Shown piece after piece: positions 24,401-31,899 of a stretch of 64,000 nt of DNA. The notes beneath the pieces were generated by a model that ran no database searches, was not told the origin of the DNA, and was given only the letters and a program-made list of their open reading frames with translations. Position 1 is the first letter of the stretch. Every line of letters begins with the position of its first letter. A program made the translations under genes and the position numbers. The stretch comes from Gordionus sp. m RMFG-2023 (taxonomy: Eukaryota > Nematomorpha > Gordioida > Chordodea > Parachordodidae): positions 35,627,366 to 35,691,365 of the forward strand of contig NC_088777.1 of NCBI RefSeq assembly GCF_954871325.1. The letters are read 5' to 3'.

Positions 24401-26095
24401 ATTAGATCTCTATCAACTATTAGAAAAGCACTAAAGTTCAACTTCATTGATCGAGTAAAACTCATAAATTTGAAATTATTATGATCATTAATTATCTTGT
24501 AACTTTTATATTTGGAAATGTTTATTAAGCTTGAGATATTATTAATTATTTTTAAAGATATTTATTCAACTCACCTAAGCTTAGAATAAGGGTATGAAAA
24601 AGTAGCTAAAAAGGCTAAGTTTGCATGCAGTTACTAAAAAATTGTAAAATTAAAATAGCCTTAATAAGGAACAAAAAGTGTTGAAAAGAGTTTTGCAATT
24701 TTATCTAAGGCAATTGCTATGGGGGGAGGGGTAAAGTTTTGTTGTAAAAATTTCATTTAGATATATATTTTTAAACATTTAACTTTATAATTTGATGGCA
24801 GATATCATTATCTGTTATTTTGGATTTAACATTGACAATTTAGATTTATCTTTAAATGTTAAAAAGCATTGTTATTGTTATAAAAGTTATTATTAATATT
24901 TTTAAATTTTAAATAAGTGAAGGAAAGTGCAATTTTTAGGCTTTTCCATAAAAAAATAATTAAGTTAAATAAATTATAAATGTGATTGTAATTAATAATT
25001 ATAATTACTAATTCCCTTTTTAAAGTAAAATTAATTACCTCTCAACCTGACTATCAGATATTTAAAAAAGGGGAAAAGATAAGTCAGGGTATGAGCCTTA
25101 GCTTGATATAACTTTTGTTCTTGTTACAAAAACATTCAGAAAAAAATAGTGTTCACCAAAATAGAGCCAAATTTTTATATATGTTAAATCATAATTCCAC
25201 CACTTAAAAAAAACATATAAATCAAGATTTTTAACAGTTTTAGGATCCTTATCATTTTTTAATTAGAGATTTTAACATCAAATTATGATCTCTTTAAAAT
25301 ATGACTAAAAGTGTACTTATTTCTCATTTTTAAATTAAAATTTCCTATTCAGAGCAAATACATTGAATTCTTAACAGTTTAAACTTCAAGAGTTCTTAGA
25401 TACAGTGCTTTAAGGCAATTATTATAAAGCAACTTTGTGTAGGATAGATATATTTTAAAAGCATGAGAAAATTTATTGGTTTAAGAAATTGGTTTTAGTA
25501 GAAAAATTGATCACCTCCCTCATGAAAATAGCTTTACAACACCACTGATCGTAATAAATAATAATCAAATTTTTAAAATAATTTTTTTGAATGAATATTA
25601 AAATAGTATGAATATTAACAAAGATTACTTGTGTTATGTTGTTATAATCATGTAAAAAATTGTTTGATTTTGAATGTATGCTTAATGCTTCTATAGTAGA
25701 TGTAAATGGGGCATTCCTGAGTGATCTCTCCCTATAACAAATTTATATCAATGCATATATAAATAATTATTACTGTAGTTTTTTCATTTGAGCAGATATT
25801 GGAACACGAGCAACAATAATTGAAGTATTTTTCGGAATTAATACTTTATCGCCTTTGTATTCTAATATTTAATTCATATAAAATAAAGAAATATCGATAA
25901 TTATATTTAAAAAAATAGATTAAAACCCTCTTTATTTTGAGCATTAATTATTTGAAGGGTAAAGTTTCCAGATTTCGGCATCTTTTTTTGCTGCAATATA
26001 TTATCCTTCAATTCTTCCAGAGACATATGAAGACCATCAAATTTAATGGTGTCATACTCAATGTTGCTCTTAAATTTATAATATATATATGACAT
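11644..26095 (-). CDS. RBBP6: RBBP6/Mpe1/SNAMA: DWNN + CCHC + RING protein, 341 aa, 8 exons
   Basis: RBBP6/Mpe1 proteins are RING-type ubiquitin ligases and regulatory subunits of the nuclear pre-mRNA cleavage and polyadenylation factor. Exons, placed by similarity and splice sites: 26095-25927, 25861-25774, 25731-25629, 17398-17310, 14015-13919, 12473-12334, 12212-12019 and 11789-11644. They sum to 1026 nt with every phase consistent. Residues 1-85 are the ubiquitin-like DWNN domain; 124-140 carry the conserved EEQKIKAMM helix; 166-179 form the CCHC knuckle (CFKCHQIGHWIQFC); about 195-202 carry STGIPRSF; 270-313 form the C4C4 RING. It stops at residue 341, with none of the Rb- and p53-binding C-terminus of long vertebrate isoforms, so it has the core architecture of short forms. 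Introns range from 42 bp to 8.2 kb; the large ones are full of transposons. The start aligns with the family's MS-x-hydrophobic-x-YKF start. Confidence 0.93.
12480..13915. other. RBBP6 intron 5, no element recognised
   Basis: A+T-rich intronic sequence. A self-complementary stretch near 12665-12712 (ATCATATTATATGAT core) could form a hairpin. A short block ending in TAGAATGATTACTTATGATAAAA is duplicated around 13250-13355. No coding signal was seen. Confidence 0.4.
13919..14015 (-). CDS. RBBP6: RBBP6 exon 5: CCHC zinc knuckle
   Basis: This 97-nt exon encodes residues 150-182. HPPPSTYVCFKC leads into the knuckle, with ligands Cys166, Cys169, His174 and Cys179 (C-x2-C-x4-H-x4-C). The PPPS-x-YVCF lead-in is typical of RBBP6. 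Acceptor TTTTAG, donor TTT|GTAAAT. Confidence 0.92.
14438..14700. mobile_element. hAT-like MITE fragment (GGCGGG family)
   Basis: It starts CAGAGGTCTACAAAGATGAG, followed by TGCCTGCCCGCC and GGGCGGGTGGGCGGG, and later GGGCGGGAGGG. Related termini flank the hAT at 37101-38223 (TAGAGGTCTGCAACAGGCGG). The second terminus was not located. Confidence 0.4.
15562..15778. mobile_element. hAT-type MITE, ~217 bp, in RBBP6 intron 4
   Basis: It starts TAGTGTTGTTAAACCTCG and ends GAGCCGTTTAACAACATTA. Subterminal AACGGCTAACTCA is mirrored by TGAGTTAGCCGTT. It has the same plan and size as the copy at 30842-31063. No clean target duplication was recognised. Confidence 0.65.
15850..16047. repeat. GGGCCGGGC-type hAT end fragment
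   Basis: A G+C-rich island in A+T-rich DNA with repeated CGGGCCGGGC-like motifs, ending CTGCAGGTCTCTG. The same kind of terminus, with a variable TCTGCA end, bounds the MITEs at 28853 and 54789. A partner end was not found. Confidence 0.4.
16200..17100 (+). pseudogene. hAT transposase remnant in RBBP6 intron 4
   Basis: A BED-like finger start is seen near 16310-16390 (LWSKKLFHLY, then VSCNFCKYM in another frame). Next, 16550-16730 encodes FYGRDLRSFDAIHGEGF, YGNIDVKSIISNPTTISRN and a stop. This is the hAT block 'DLRPF..V...GF' followed by 'P(H/S)PTT(V/I)SRN'. The rest of the transposase is missing. The right terminus is probably near 17100 (TTTGCAGACCTCTA), preceded by GGGCTCGGGTCGGG. Confidence 0.75.
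17310..17398 (-). CDS. RBBP6: RBBP6 exon 4: conserved SEEQKIKAMM helix
   Basis: This 89-nt exon encodes residues 121-150. SEEQKIKAMMQQATKDFDPT matches the family's SEE-x-KIKAMM-x-Q block that precedes the zinc knuckle. Acceptor TTTATAG, donor TT|GTAAAT. It lies between an 8.2-kb intron on its 5' side, which holds the 3.5-kb palindrome, and a 3.3-kb intron on its 3' side. Confidence 0.9.
17687..21200. mobile_element. Giant palindromic hAT-like element carrying a dyad satellite (copy 2)
   Basis: It starts GTGTTGCGTAATCGGC and ends CGCAACAC, a shortened match because the right-hand subterminal sequence has drifted. Flanks TACATCTA (17679-17686) and TACATCCA (21201-21208) match at 7 of 8 positions. 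The arms are inverted copies meeting near 18777. The subterminal zones are short tandem repeats of ATCGGCTAAGCCTAA type. Inside lies the A+T-rich block shared with copy 1 (for example TAGTAAAATAATTTATTTTA), then units of ~119 bp with GACAATTGTC and GAAGATGTACC. The left arm has few units and the right arm many more, including triplications of TTTTTACTACTTATTTTAACA. It lies in RBBP6 intron 3. Confidence 0.85.
18380..20645. repeat. Satellite array of copy 2
   Basis: Units related to those of copy 1 but diverged as a set (AATTTTTTTGACGAAAAT and ATTAATAACATGTG in place of copy 1's versions). Forward orientation runs to about 18777 and reverse complement from there on. The dyad appears as GACAATTGTC, GACAAATGTC or GATAATTGTC. 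That units within a copy resemble each other more than units between copies suggests homogenisation within each element. Confidence 0.85.
21754..22195 (-). pseudogene. PIF/Harbinger-type (DDE_Tnp_4) transposase remnant
   Basis: On the minus strand, 22179-21934 encodes SINLLALTDINIIFIDAG, then TPGKQSDDGA and APKPFPG. These follow the Harbinger core 'FS..LLA..D....F..V..G..G...D...F' and the 'P.P.PLPG' loop. A second frame just downstream reads DDAFPLSNYWLKP, the family's '(G/D)DAFPL...L(M/L)KP' motif, with part of the C-terminal 'SRARR.VE..FGIL' helix after it. Frame change and stops show it is inactive. It sits in RBBP6 intron 3, and a Harbinger-type MITE lies 620 bp away. Confidence 0.75.
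22812..23078. mobile_element. PIF/Harbinger MITE, 267 bp, with TTA target duplication
   Basis: It starts GGCTGCATTTAAAGTGGAGA and ends TCTCCACTTTGAATGCAGCC. The inverted similarity extends about 50-60 bp inward (GGATCC...TTTTTACATCCGTTCC). It is flanked on both sides by TTA, the 3-bp duplication typical of PIF/Harbinger. It is probably mobilised by transposases of the kind left at 21.8-22.2 kb. Confidence 0.8.
23085..25625. other. RBBP6 intron 3, mostly featureless
   Basis: Long A+T-rich intronic DNA. No domain-bearing reading frame or repeat boundary was recognised on either strand. Confidence 0.4.
25629..26095 (-). CDS. RBBP6: RBBP6 exons 1-3: DWNN ubiquitin-like domain
   Basis: Exon 1 (26095-25927) begins ATG and encodes the DWNN N-terminus: MSYIYYKFKS, then TIKFDGLHMSLEELK, then LQIINAQNKE. 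Exon 2 (25861-25774) finishes the fold with VLIPKNTSIIVARVPI. Exon 3 (25731-25629) encodes a Ser/Asn-rich linker. Intron 1 is 65 bp and intron 2 only 42 bp. The donor of exon 1 (G|GTTTTA) is weak, but the phase and the family alignment (K-E-E-Y) support it. Confidence 0.92.
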
Positions 26096-26135
26096 ATTTA
26101 TAGAAAATAATCAATCTTCCATATTAATAAATATT

Positions 26136-26143
26136 TCACGTGA
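26136..26143. promoter_or_regulatory. Possible E-box upstream of RBBP6
   Basis: TCACGTGA, a palindromic E-box core, lies about 40 bp upstream of the RBBP6 start codon. Such sites bind bHLH-zip factors of the USF/Myc type. A chance match is possible; related CACGTG strings occur elsewhere in the window (near 32352 and 57740). Confidence 0.25.
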
Positions 26144-26589
26144 CTTTTAATAGGATAGATGTAGTTGGCAAATTAAAAATGTGATTAGTTAATAAAATTA
26201 TAGTCTTTTGGATAATAGCTTGATTCAGTGTTAAACTGAGAGAATTTATTTTAATTGGATATACATATAATATATTTAAAATTACAAGTATCTGAAGTTA
26301 GTATTAAAAGTTAAAGACATTTGGGTTAAAAATTAAAGGTTTCAGAGATATGGGTTTAAAATGACTTTTATTAAAATTATTATATAATTTTTTATTAATA
26401 ACTTGTTCAATCTGACAAGTCATATTATAATAAATAGGTGAATATAGATTTAAATAAATGGCAACCCACTGAAACTCAAGGAAATTTTTAATATAATTAA
26501 TTTATTTTATTTAAAAATCAAATTTTCACATATTTTTCTTTTACAAATTATAATTAAAAATATATATATTAAAAACAAATAAGCAAATA

Positions 26590-27110
26590 TTTAAAATAAA
26601 TTAAATATATATATATATATATAAAAGAACTGAGAAAAATTTTTTTTTAAAAAGGGTACAAATCACCCTAGAGAAGAGTGGATGCTTAAAAATGGACCGG
26701 TAAATCTTTCATTGGGGTAATCAAATATATTTTTTTTATTTTTTTTTTTTAAATATTTAAAAAAAATTTTTTTATAAAAAAATAATAAATATTTGATCGT
26801 CTGGATATTAGTGGAAATTATTTTTAATGAAAATTTTCACAATTCTTTAATTTTACAATAAAAATGGAGTAATTCAAAAATTTTAAAAAGGGGTGGGCTA
26901 ATGATGCCACTAAGTTAGAATAATTTTACAATAAAAACGGAGTATAATAAAAAATTTAAAAAGGCGTGGGCTAATGATGCTACTAAATTAGAACTATTAA
27001 ATCAATTACTAGTTAATTAATCAATTTATTTGAATAAATTCTATAATTTTACAATAAAATCGGTGTGTGATATGATGCTACTAAGTTAGAACTATTTAAT
27101 CAAATGCTAG
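26590..27110. repeat. Low-complexity stretch and ~75-90-bp direct repeats
   Basis: TATATATA and T/A homopolymer runs lead into three imperfect direct copies of a unit containing TTTTACAATAAAAA/CGGAGT, GGGGTGGGCTAATGATGC and ACTAAGTTAGAA (near 26856, 26930 and 27040). The last copy is the most diverged. Function unknown. Confidence 0.6.
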
Positions 27111-27299
27111 ATAATTAAACAATTTTGAATAAACATAATATATAAACAATGCAATGATAATATAGATGTATATAATTTTAAGGAAAAACAAAAATAGTTC
27201 TAAAAAAATTTTATATTTATAAATTATTTAATTTATTTAAATTTGACATATTTTTAATATTATGAAAATAGGAATATTCACTTATATATAAATGAGAGG

Positions 27300-28150
27300 A
27301 AGATTTTCTTCCATTTCTGCGGATGCTTGCCCTAAGATCCCTCCATAAACGCTTAATACGTTGAGTATGGGTCGATATATCATTTGGGTCTATAGTTTCT
27401 GCTATGAGTTAACGAGTAATGATCATATCCATTTTCATTAAGATTCTTATAACTTGGATAATTATAAATTTTAAGATTTATCAATAATTAATTTACTCCT
27501 TCCATTTGTCCGTCATTATAGTTAATCAGTTATACCCAGAAGGGTCTATTTGTATCTCTTTTCAGTTTCAGATATAAAAAATTTTCCATAATTTTTCATA
27601 TCCCACCTACACCAAATGGCATTCGATTTTAAATCCGCCCTGTATTATTTTTCCTTTTAAAAATATTGGATTCGTCTATTTCGATAACATGCCCAGGGCC
27701 CCCTATTTTTTCGAAAGAGATGGCGTGTGTATAGCAGCAAATCTTTCTAAATATTGCATACCTAAAAAATGACAAATTTTATATATATATTTTACCACCA
27801 ATAGTACTTTGTGCTAATTTTATTAAACGAAGATTGTCAGTTATAGAAGTCCTGAATAGATGAATAAATTTGTTCACAGGAAGATTATTAATTTCAAATA
27901 TAGTGCTTAATTAATAAAATAAAATCTAAAAAATAATATAATATTAAACCCTTCCATATAGAATAGATGAAATATGTTGAGCATCACTATATAAGATGTT
28001 GCATCTTTCTCCATTTTCAGGCTATTAAAACAATACATGTGATTAATAAGAAAATCCTGATCTTATAAAAATGCGATGGTCTTTTGAAAAGGTGTGTGGA
28101 ACACTTGATTATAAAAAAAAATGTTCTCTTTATTTATATTTCATATGGTT
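27300..28150 (-). pseudogene. Decayed Merlin (IS1016/ISXO2-like) transposase
   Basis: Minus-strand pieces match the Merlin element at 59.2-61.4 kb. Near 27715-27620 is GGPGHVIEIDESNIFKRK, the first catalytic Asp block. Near 27450-27320 are NHSRNY-like and DPHTQRIKRLWRDLR-like segments in shifted frames, the block holding the catalytic Glu. Many stops and frame changes separate them, so it is an old copy. Upstream pieces to about 28150 look like the N-terminal exon region, less certainly. Confidence 0.7.
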
Positions 28151-28424
28151 TATATATCTTTTTTATATCTAAAATTAGAATATAAAATCAAAAGGTTAAG
28201 TTATAAAACGAAAAACATAAGTAAGGATAAAAGTATAATTGTACAATTTGAATATATCGGAATATAAAAGTGAAGATAATTTAATGCACGCTTGATATAA
28301 AATTTAAACATACTATTTATAATATTCAAATTTATTATATAACATCCTTGTATATGAAATTATGATCTCAGTAAAATTTATGTAATTTATAAAAATAAGA
28401 AAAAAATATTTAAAAAATATTAAA

Positions 28425-28640
28425 TTTTTAAAACTTTTGAATAATGAAACTTTGAATTATTGCATAAAAAATTTCCACCAATATCCATACAATGGTATAT
28501 TTATTATTTTTTAATAATAAAAATAACCTAAAATTACGCCAATTGAACGAAAAAAGTATGCGATTCTTAAAACTTTTGAGTAATGAAATTTTGAATTATT
28601 ATTATACATCGAAAAATTTCCACCCATATACACAAGATCT
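28425..28640. repeat. Direct duplication of a ~75-bp segment
   Basis: ATTAAATTTTTAAAACTTTTGAATAATGAAACTTTGAATTATT-like sequence followed by AAATTTCCACCA(A/C)TAT (28425-28490) recurs at 28560-28630 with about a dozen differences. The open frame from 28492 spans the second copy and has no recognisable domain. Confidence 0.55.
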
Positions 28641-28675
28641 TATATTAGATATTAAAAAAAAAATTAAAAAAAAAT

Positions 28676-28806
28676 AATATTAAAAATAATAATAATAATA
28701 TTAAAAATAATAATAATAATATTAAAAATAATAATAATAATATTAAAATTAATAATAATAATATTAAAAATAATAATAATAATATTAAAAATAATAATAT
28801 TAAAAA
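28676..28806. repeat. Microsatellite (ATTAAAAATAATAATAATAAT)n
   Basis: About six tandem copies of a 21-24-bp unit made of ATTAAAA and (TAA)n. Confidence 0.9.
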
Positions 28807-28852
28807 TTTCCCCGAGTTTCAGTGAGTTACCAAATAAATTAGTAGTTATAAC

Positions 28853-29215
28853 TAGAGATCTGCAAAGTTAGGCCCGGCAGGCCAGGCTCGGGCCTAATTC
28901 TATTTAAAATAATCGGGCCGGGCCTAATATATTTAAAATAATTTCGGGCCGGATCGGGTCGGACCTTCGAAATTTTATTAAATATATATAAATTTATCAA
29001 TTTTATATTGAATTTTTTATGTAAAATAAAAAATTTTGATTTAATTTATTGAAACTAAACGCTATATAACGTATGTCTTTTATTTTAAGTAATTATAAAA
29101 ATTAATTTCTATATTTAAATAAATTCGGGCCTGGCCGGGCTGGTAAATTTTTCTAAAATAAATTTCGGGTCGGGCCGGGCCGGGCTTGAAAACTTAGGCC
29201 CGATGCAGATCACTA
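28853..29215. mobile_element. hAT-type MITE, 363 bp (GGGCCGGG family)
   Basis: It starts TAGAGATCTGCAAAGTTAGG and ends CCCGATGCAGATCACTA. Both ends carry G+C-rich GGGCCGGGCC motifs. The A+T-rich centre (TTTTTTATGTAAAATAAAAA, then AAACTAAACGCTATATAACG) is shared with 54789-55206. Flanks GTTATAAC and GTAGTAAC match at 6 of 8 positions. Confidence 0.7.
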
Positions 29216-29222
29216 GTAGTAA

Positions 29223-29400
29223 CCCATTTTTTTTATTAAAAAACATGAAATAAATAAATCCATTTTCATAATATAATATAAGCATATTTAATTTCTAATA
29301 TAATATAAACAAATCTATTAAATCATATCAAAATATTTAAATATAAAATAAATTATTTTACTAAAAATAAATAAATATTAATTAATGCTAGGCATATCTT
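29223..29400. mobile_element. Arm fragment of the palindromic hAT-like family (copy 3)
   Basis: TATTAAAAAACATGAAATAAATAAATCCATTTTC, ATTAAATCATATCAAAATAT and AAATTATTTTACTAAAAATAAATAAAT follow the A+T-rich inner arm blocks of copies 1 and 2 in the same order as their right arms. The satellite and the opposite arm are missing, so this is a broken or solo arm. Confidence 0.6.
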
Positions 29401-29814
29401 ACGGGGTGATAATATAGTTAAGCAAGGTCTTTCATGATCAGTTATATGAGTAACTATATCAAATATTTTTTTAACACCCCTCCATCTCCCCACAGGTAGT
29501 ACTCATAAACACCATAGAACTAGACTTATTTGATACATAAAATTACTTCTGACCCCCCCCCCCCTTCTAGTAATAGCTTCACCCATCGAGAGGTAGCGCT
29601 GGCTTGTAGCCTATTCAATAGGTCTTTTAATTATCTATCGATTAATACCTCTAATTACCATATATTTATATACTTTAATAAGTTCAATAAGAAATAACTT
29701 AGAATATATGGGTCTGAACCGCTGTTGTGCTCGAAATTTATGCTCATAGATGATTTAGTCTATTTTTAGAGCCAAGCGTCAGGTTAGTGTATTACACAAC
29801 CAACCAATTAACAA

Positions 29815-30015
29815 CACTAATATAAGTTTCGAGTTTCATAAAATTTAAGTAAACCTGTTGAGTTCACGACTCAAATTCAAAATTAGAGTCACGAGTTGAA
29901 TCCATGACTCAAGTTCACGACTTAAGTTCATAACTCGAGTCGCAACTTGAGTTCACCATAACTCGAGTCGTAAAAATGAGTCGACTAATCGACTCAAAAC
30001 TCGACTCGATGTCTG
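29815..30015. repeat. GACTCGAGTCG-type subterminal repeats
   Basis: Short repeated motifs such as GAGTCACGAGTTGAAT, CACGACTTAAGTTC, ACTCGAGTCG and GAGTCGACTAATCGACTC, preceded by TTAACAACACTA. They resemble the subterminal zone of the 5988-11556 element and may be its end or that of a relative. Confidence 0.5.
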
Positions 30016-30021
30016 GAAAAC

Positions 30022-31460
30022 CAGAGTTGTTAAAGTAGCGCGCTATCTTTTTTGGTAGCTATAGCTAATAGCGGCTACTTTTTTTGTAATTATTTATATT
30101 TTTTAGCGCGCTAATTTTTTTGCTACTTAGCTACTTTCAAAAAATTAATGAAGGTAAGTATAAACATGAAAATTTAAATATAATATCATAATTAATTATA
30201 ATTTTTATGATTTATTATTTAATTTTGAAATTGAAATATATTTTCAATTTGTAATTTATATTTTAATTTGTATTATAAACCTAAATCACGTGTTAATGAT
30301 TTATAATGTCATCGCCTATGGATATCCGTTTTAAGTGATTCAGACAATGATATTAATGAAATGGAAGACAGCAGGGAAGAAAATGTTCTTATGCTATAAT
30401 AAGAATTTCCCATTCCCTAGATTTAAAAAAAATTTTTAAATAAATATAAAAACCAAAACTGGCTTCAAATTTATTTGTTTAAAATGTAAAAAAAATATTT
30501 CCTCAAATCAATCCAGTTATAATCTCAAGAAACACCTAAAGTCTAAATTGCCATTTTTACATTCTAATAGTATTTATTTTATAAGACTGTTCATGACAAT
30601 AGTTTTAAGGAAATGGAGAAACACCTAAATAATTTTGGTATAGGCGACTCTGCATCCAAAAAGACTAATTAAATTCAAACCAAATTAATTAATAATACAA
30701 ATGCCAATATTTCCCAGAAATTGGCCGATAGTTATTGTTGATTTTATATGTTCACGTTCAGCCAATGTCCTTGGTTGATAATTCATTATTTACCATGAGA
30801 TTAAAACTCTATCCCCTGGTAAAACAATTTTATGCCGCCAGTAGTGTTGTTAAACGGCTCGATTTGAGCCGATTTTTAAAAACGGCTAACTCAATATTTT
30901 ATCCAAAATAATATTACGCAAGTCTGAAGATTTTGCTCATAGATGGCACAAAGGTCTAGACATCAATTAGCGAAATTTCGAGGTTTAGGTAATATTTTTC
31001 TAGCTAAAATATGGATTTAGCCGTTTTAAAAATCGGCTCAAAATGAGCCGTTTAACAACACTAGCCGCCAGACACTAACGAATAAAATAGCAGATAACTT
31101 TAAAGTGATGAAAGATGCTCTAATAGTAGAGTTATCAGAGATATCATATATATGTACCACGGCAGATAGTTGGACACATAACACAAGGTAAAAACTTATA
31201 AAATGCAACAAATTACCATAAATATTTATTTTTACTACATAAATTTTTTTTTAATCAAAACTAACTATATTTTAATATTTATAAATGTTGATTTTTATAT
31301 ATTTACTATACAATAACATTATAAGCAAAAAAATCTTTTTATAAAAAGTAACTAAAGCTACTTTTTTTGACAAATAGCGATAGCGGTAGCGTGCTAATTT
31401 TTTTGATAAATAGCGATAGCGGTAGTGCGCTACTTTTAAAAGTAGCGATTAACAACTCTT
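30022..31460 (+). mobile_element. Internally deleted hAT element with BED-finger transposase remnant
   Basis: It starts near CAGAGTTGTTAAAGTAGCGC and ends near TAGCGATTAACAACTCTT. Both ends carry subterminal TAGCGC/GCGATAGCGGTAGC motifs. Inside, around 30470-30560, is a BED-type finger (FICLKCKKNISS, then YNLKKHLKS). Around 30750-31190 is the hAT segment MSLVDNSLF, then TLTNKIADNFKVMKDAL and CTTADSWTHNTR, where the Asp of TTADSW is the first catalytic residue. A donor-like G|GTAAAA follows, then the right end, so the C-terminal half is gone. A MITE (30842-31063) interrupts the transposase. No matching 8-bp duplication was found for the outer element. Confidence 0.78.
30842..31063. mobile_element. 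hAT-type MITE, 222 bp, nested, with perfect 8-bp duplication
   Basis: It starts TAGTGTTGTTAAACGGCTCG and ends GAGCCGTTTAACAACACTA. The exact direct repeat GCCGCCAG flanks it (30834-30841 and 31064-31071). The site lies inside the transposase codons of the surrounding hAT: reading across one copy of GCCGCCAG keeps the host element's frame (CRQTLTNKI). This fixes the order of insertion and the true ends of this MITE family. Relatives: 5688-5881, 15562-15778 and 43810-43979. Confidence 0.92.
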
Positions 31461-31636
31461 CGACTATTTAACAACACTATTTTTAATTCAAAAAGGAACA
31501 TTACCCTATTCTAGTTAGTTCTTAAAAGAAAATATCTAATAGAAATAGAGGAATATCATTTTATTAATTCTGACTAGTGTTTAAATAAAAATGTAAAAAA
31601 CAAATTTAATTTTTATAACCAGAGCATGCATTAAAA

Positions 31637-31879
31637 ATGGTTATTATGCACATTGACAAACAAACCAATATAATATTGAATACTGCACACTTTATTGCGA
31701 AAACAAATTGTCCATTTGTCGATTTTGAATCATTAATAGATTATCAAGATCCCAACAGTTTTGATGTGAGATATATTTTACATTCTATATATTCTGCCGT
31801 GTTAATAACTTATTGTCACGGAAATGTGAATAAAAATTGTAAATTATATTACAATTTCCAATCGAAAATTACTATATAA
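31637..31879 (+). pseudogene. Possible hAT/KIAA1586-like fragment, 80 codons
   Basis: An open frame encodes IAKTNCPFVDFESLIDYQDP near its middle. It resembles the 'IA...PF..F..L..LQ..NG' stretch of hAT-derived zinc-finger proteins (KIAA1586/C17orf113 type). There is no domain before or after it. The similarity is short, so it could be chance or an element fragment. The upstream ATG context is unconvincing. Confidence 0.3.
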
Positions 31880-31899
31880 TTGTATCTACTACGTTGTCA

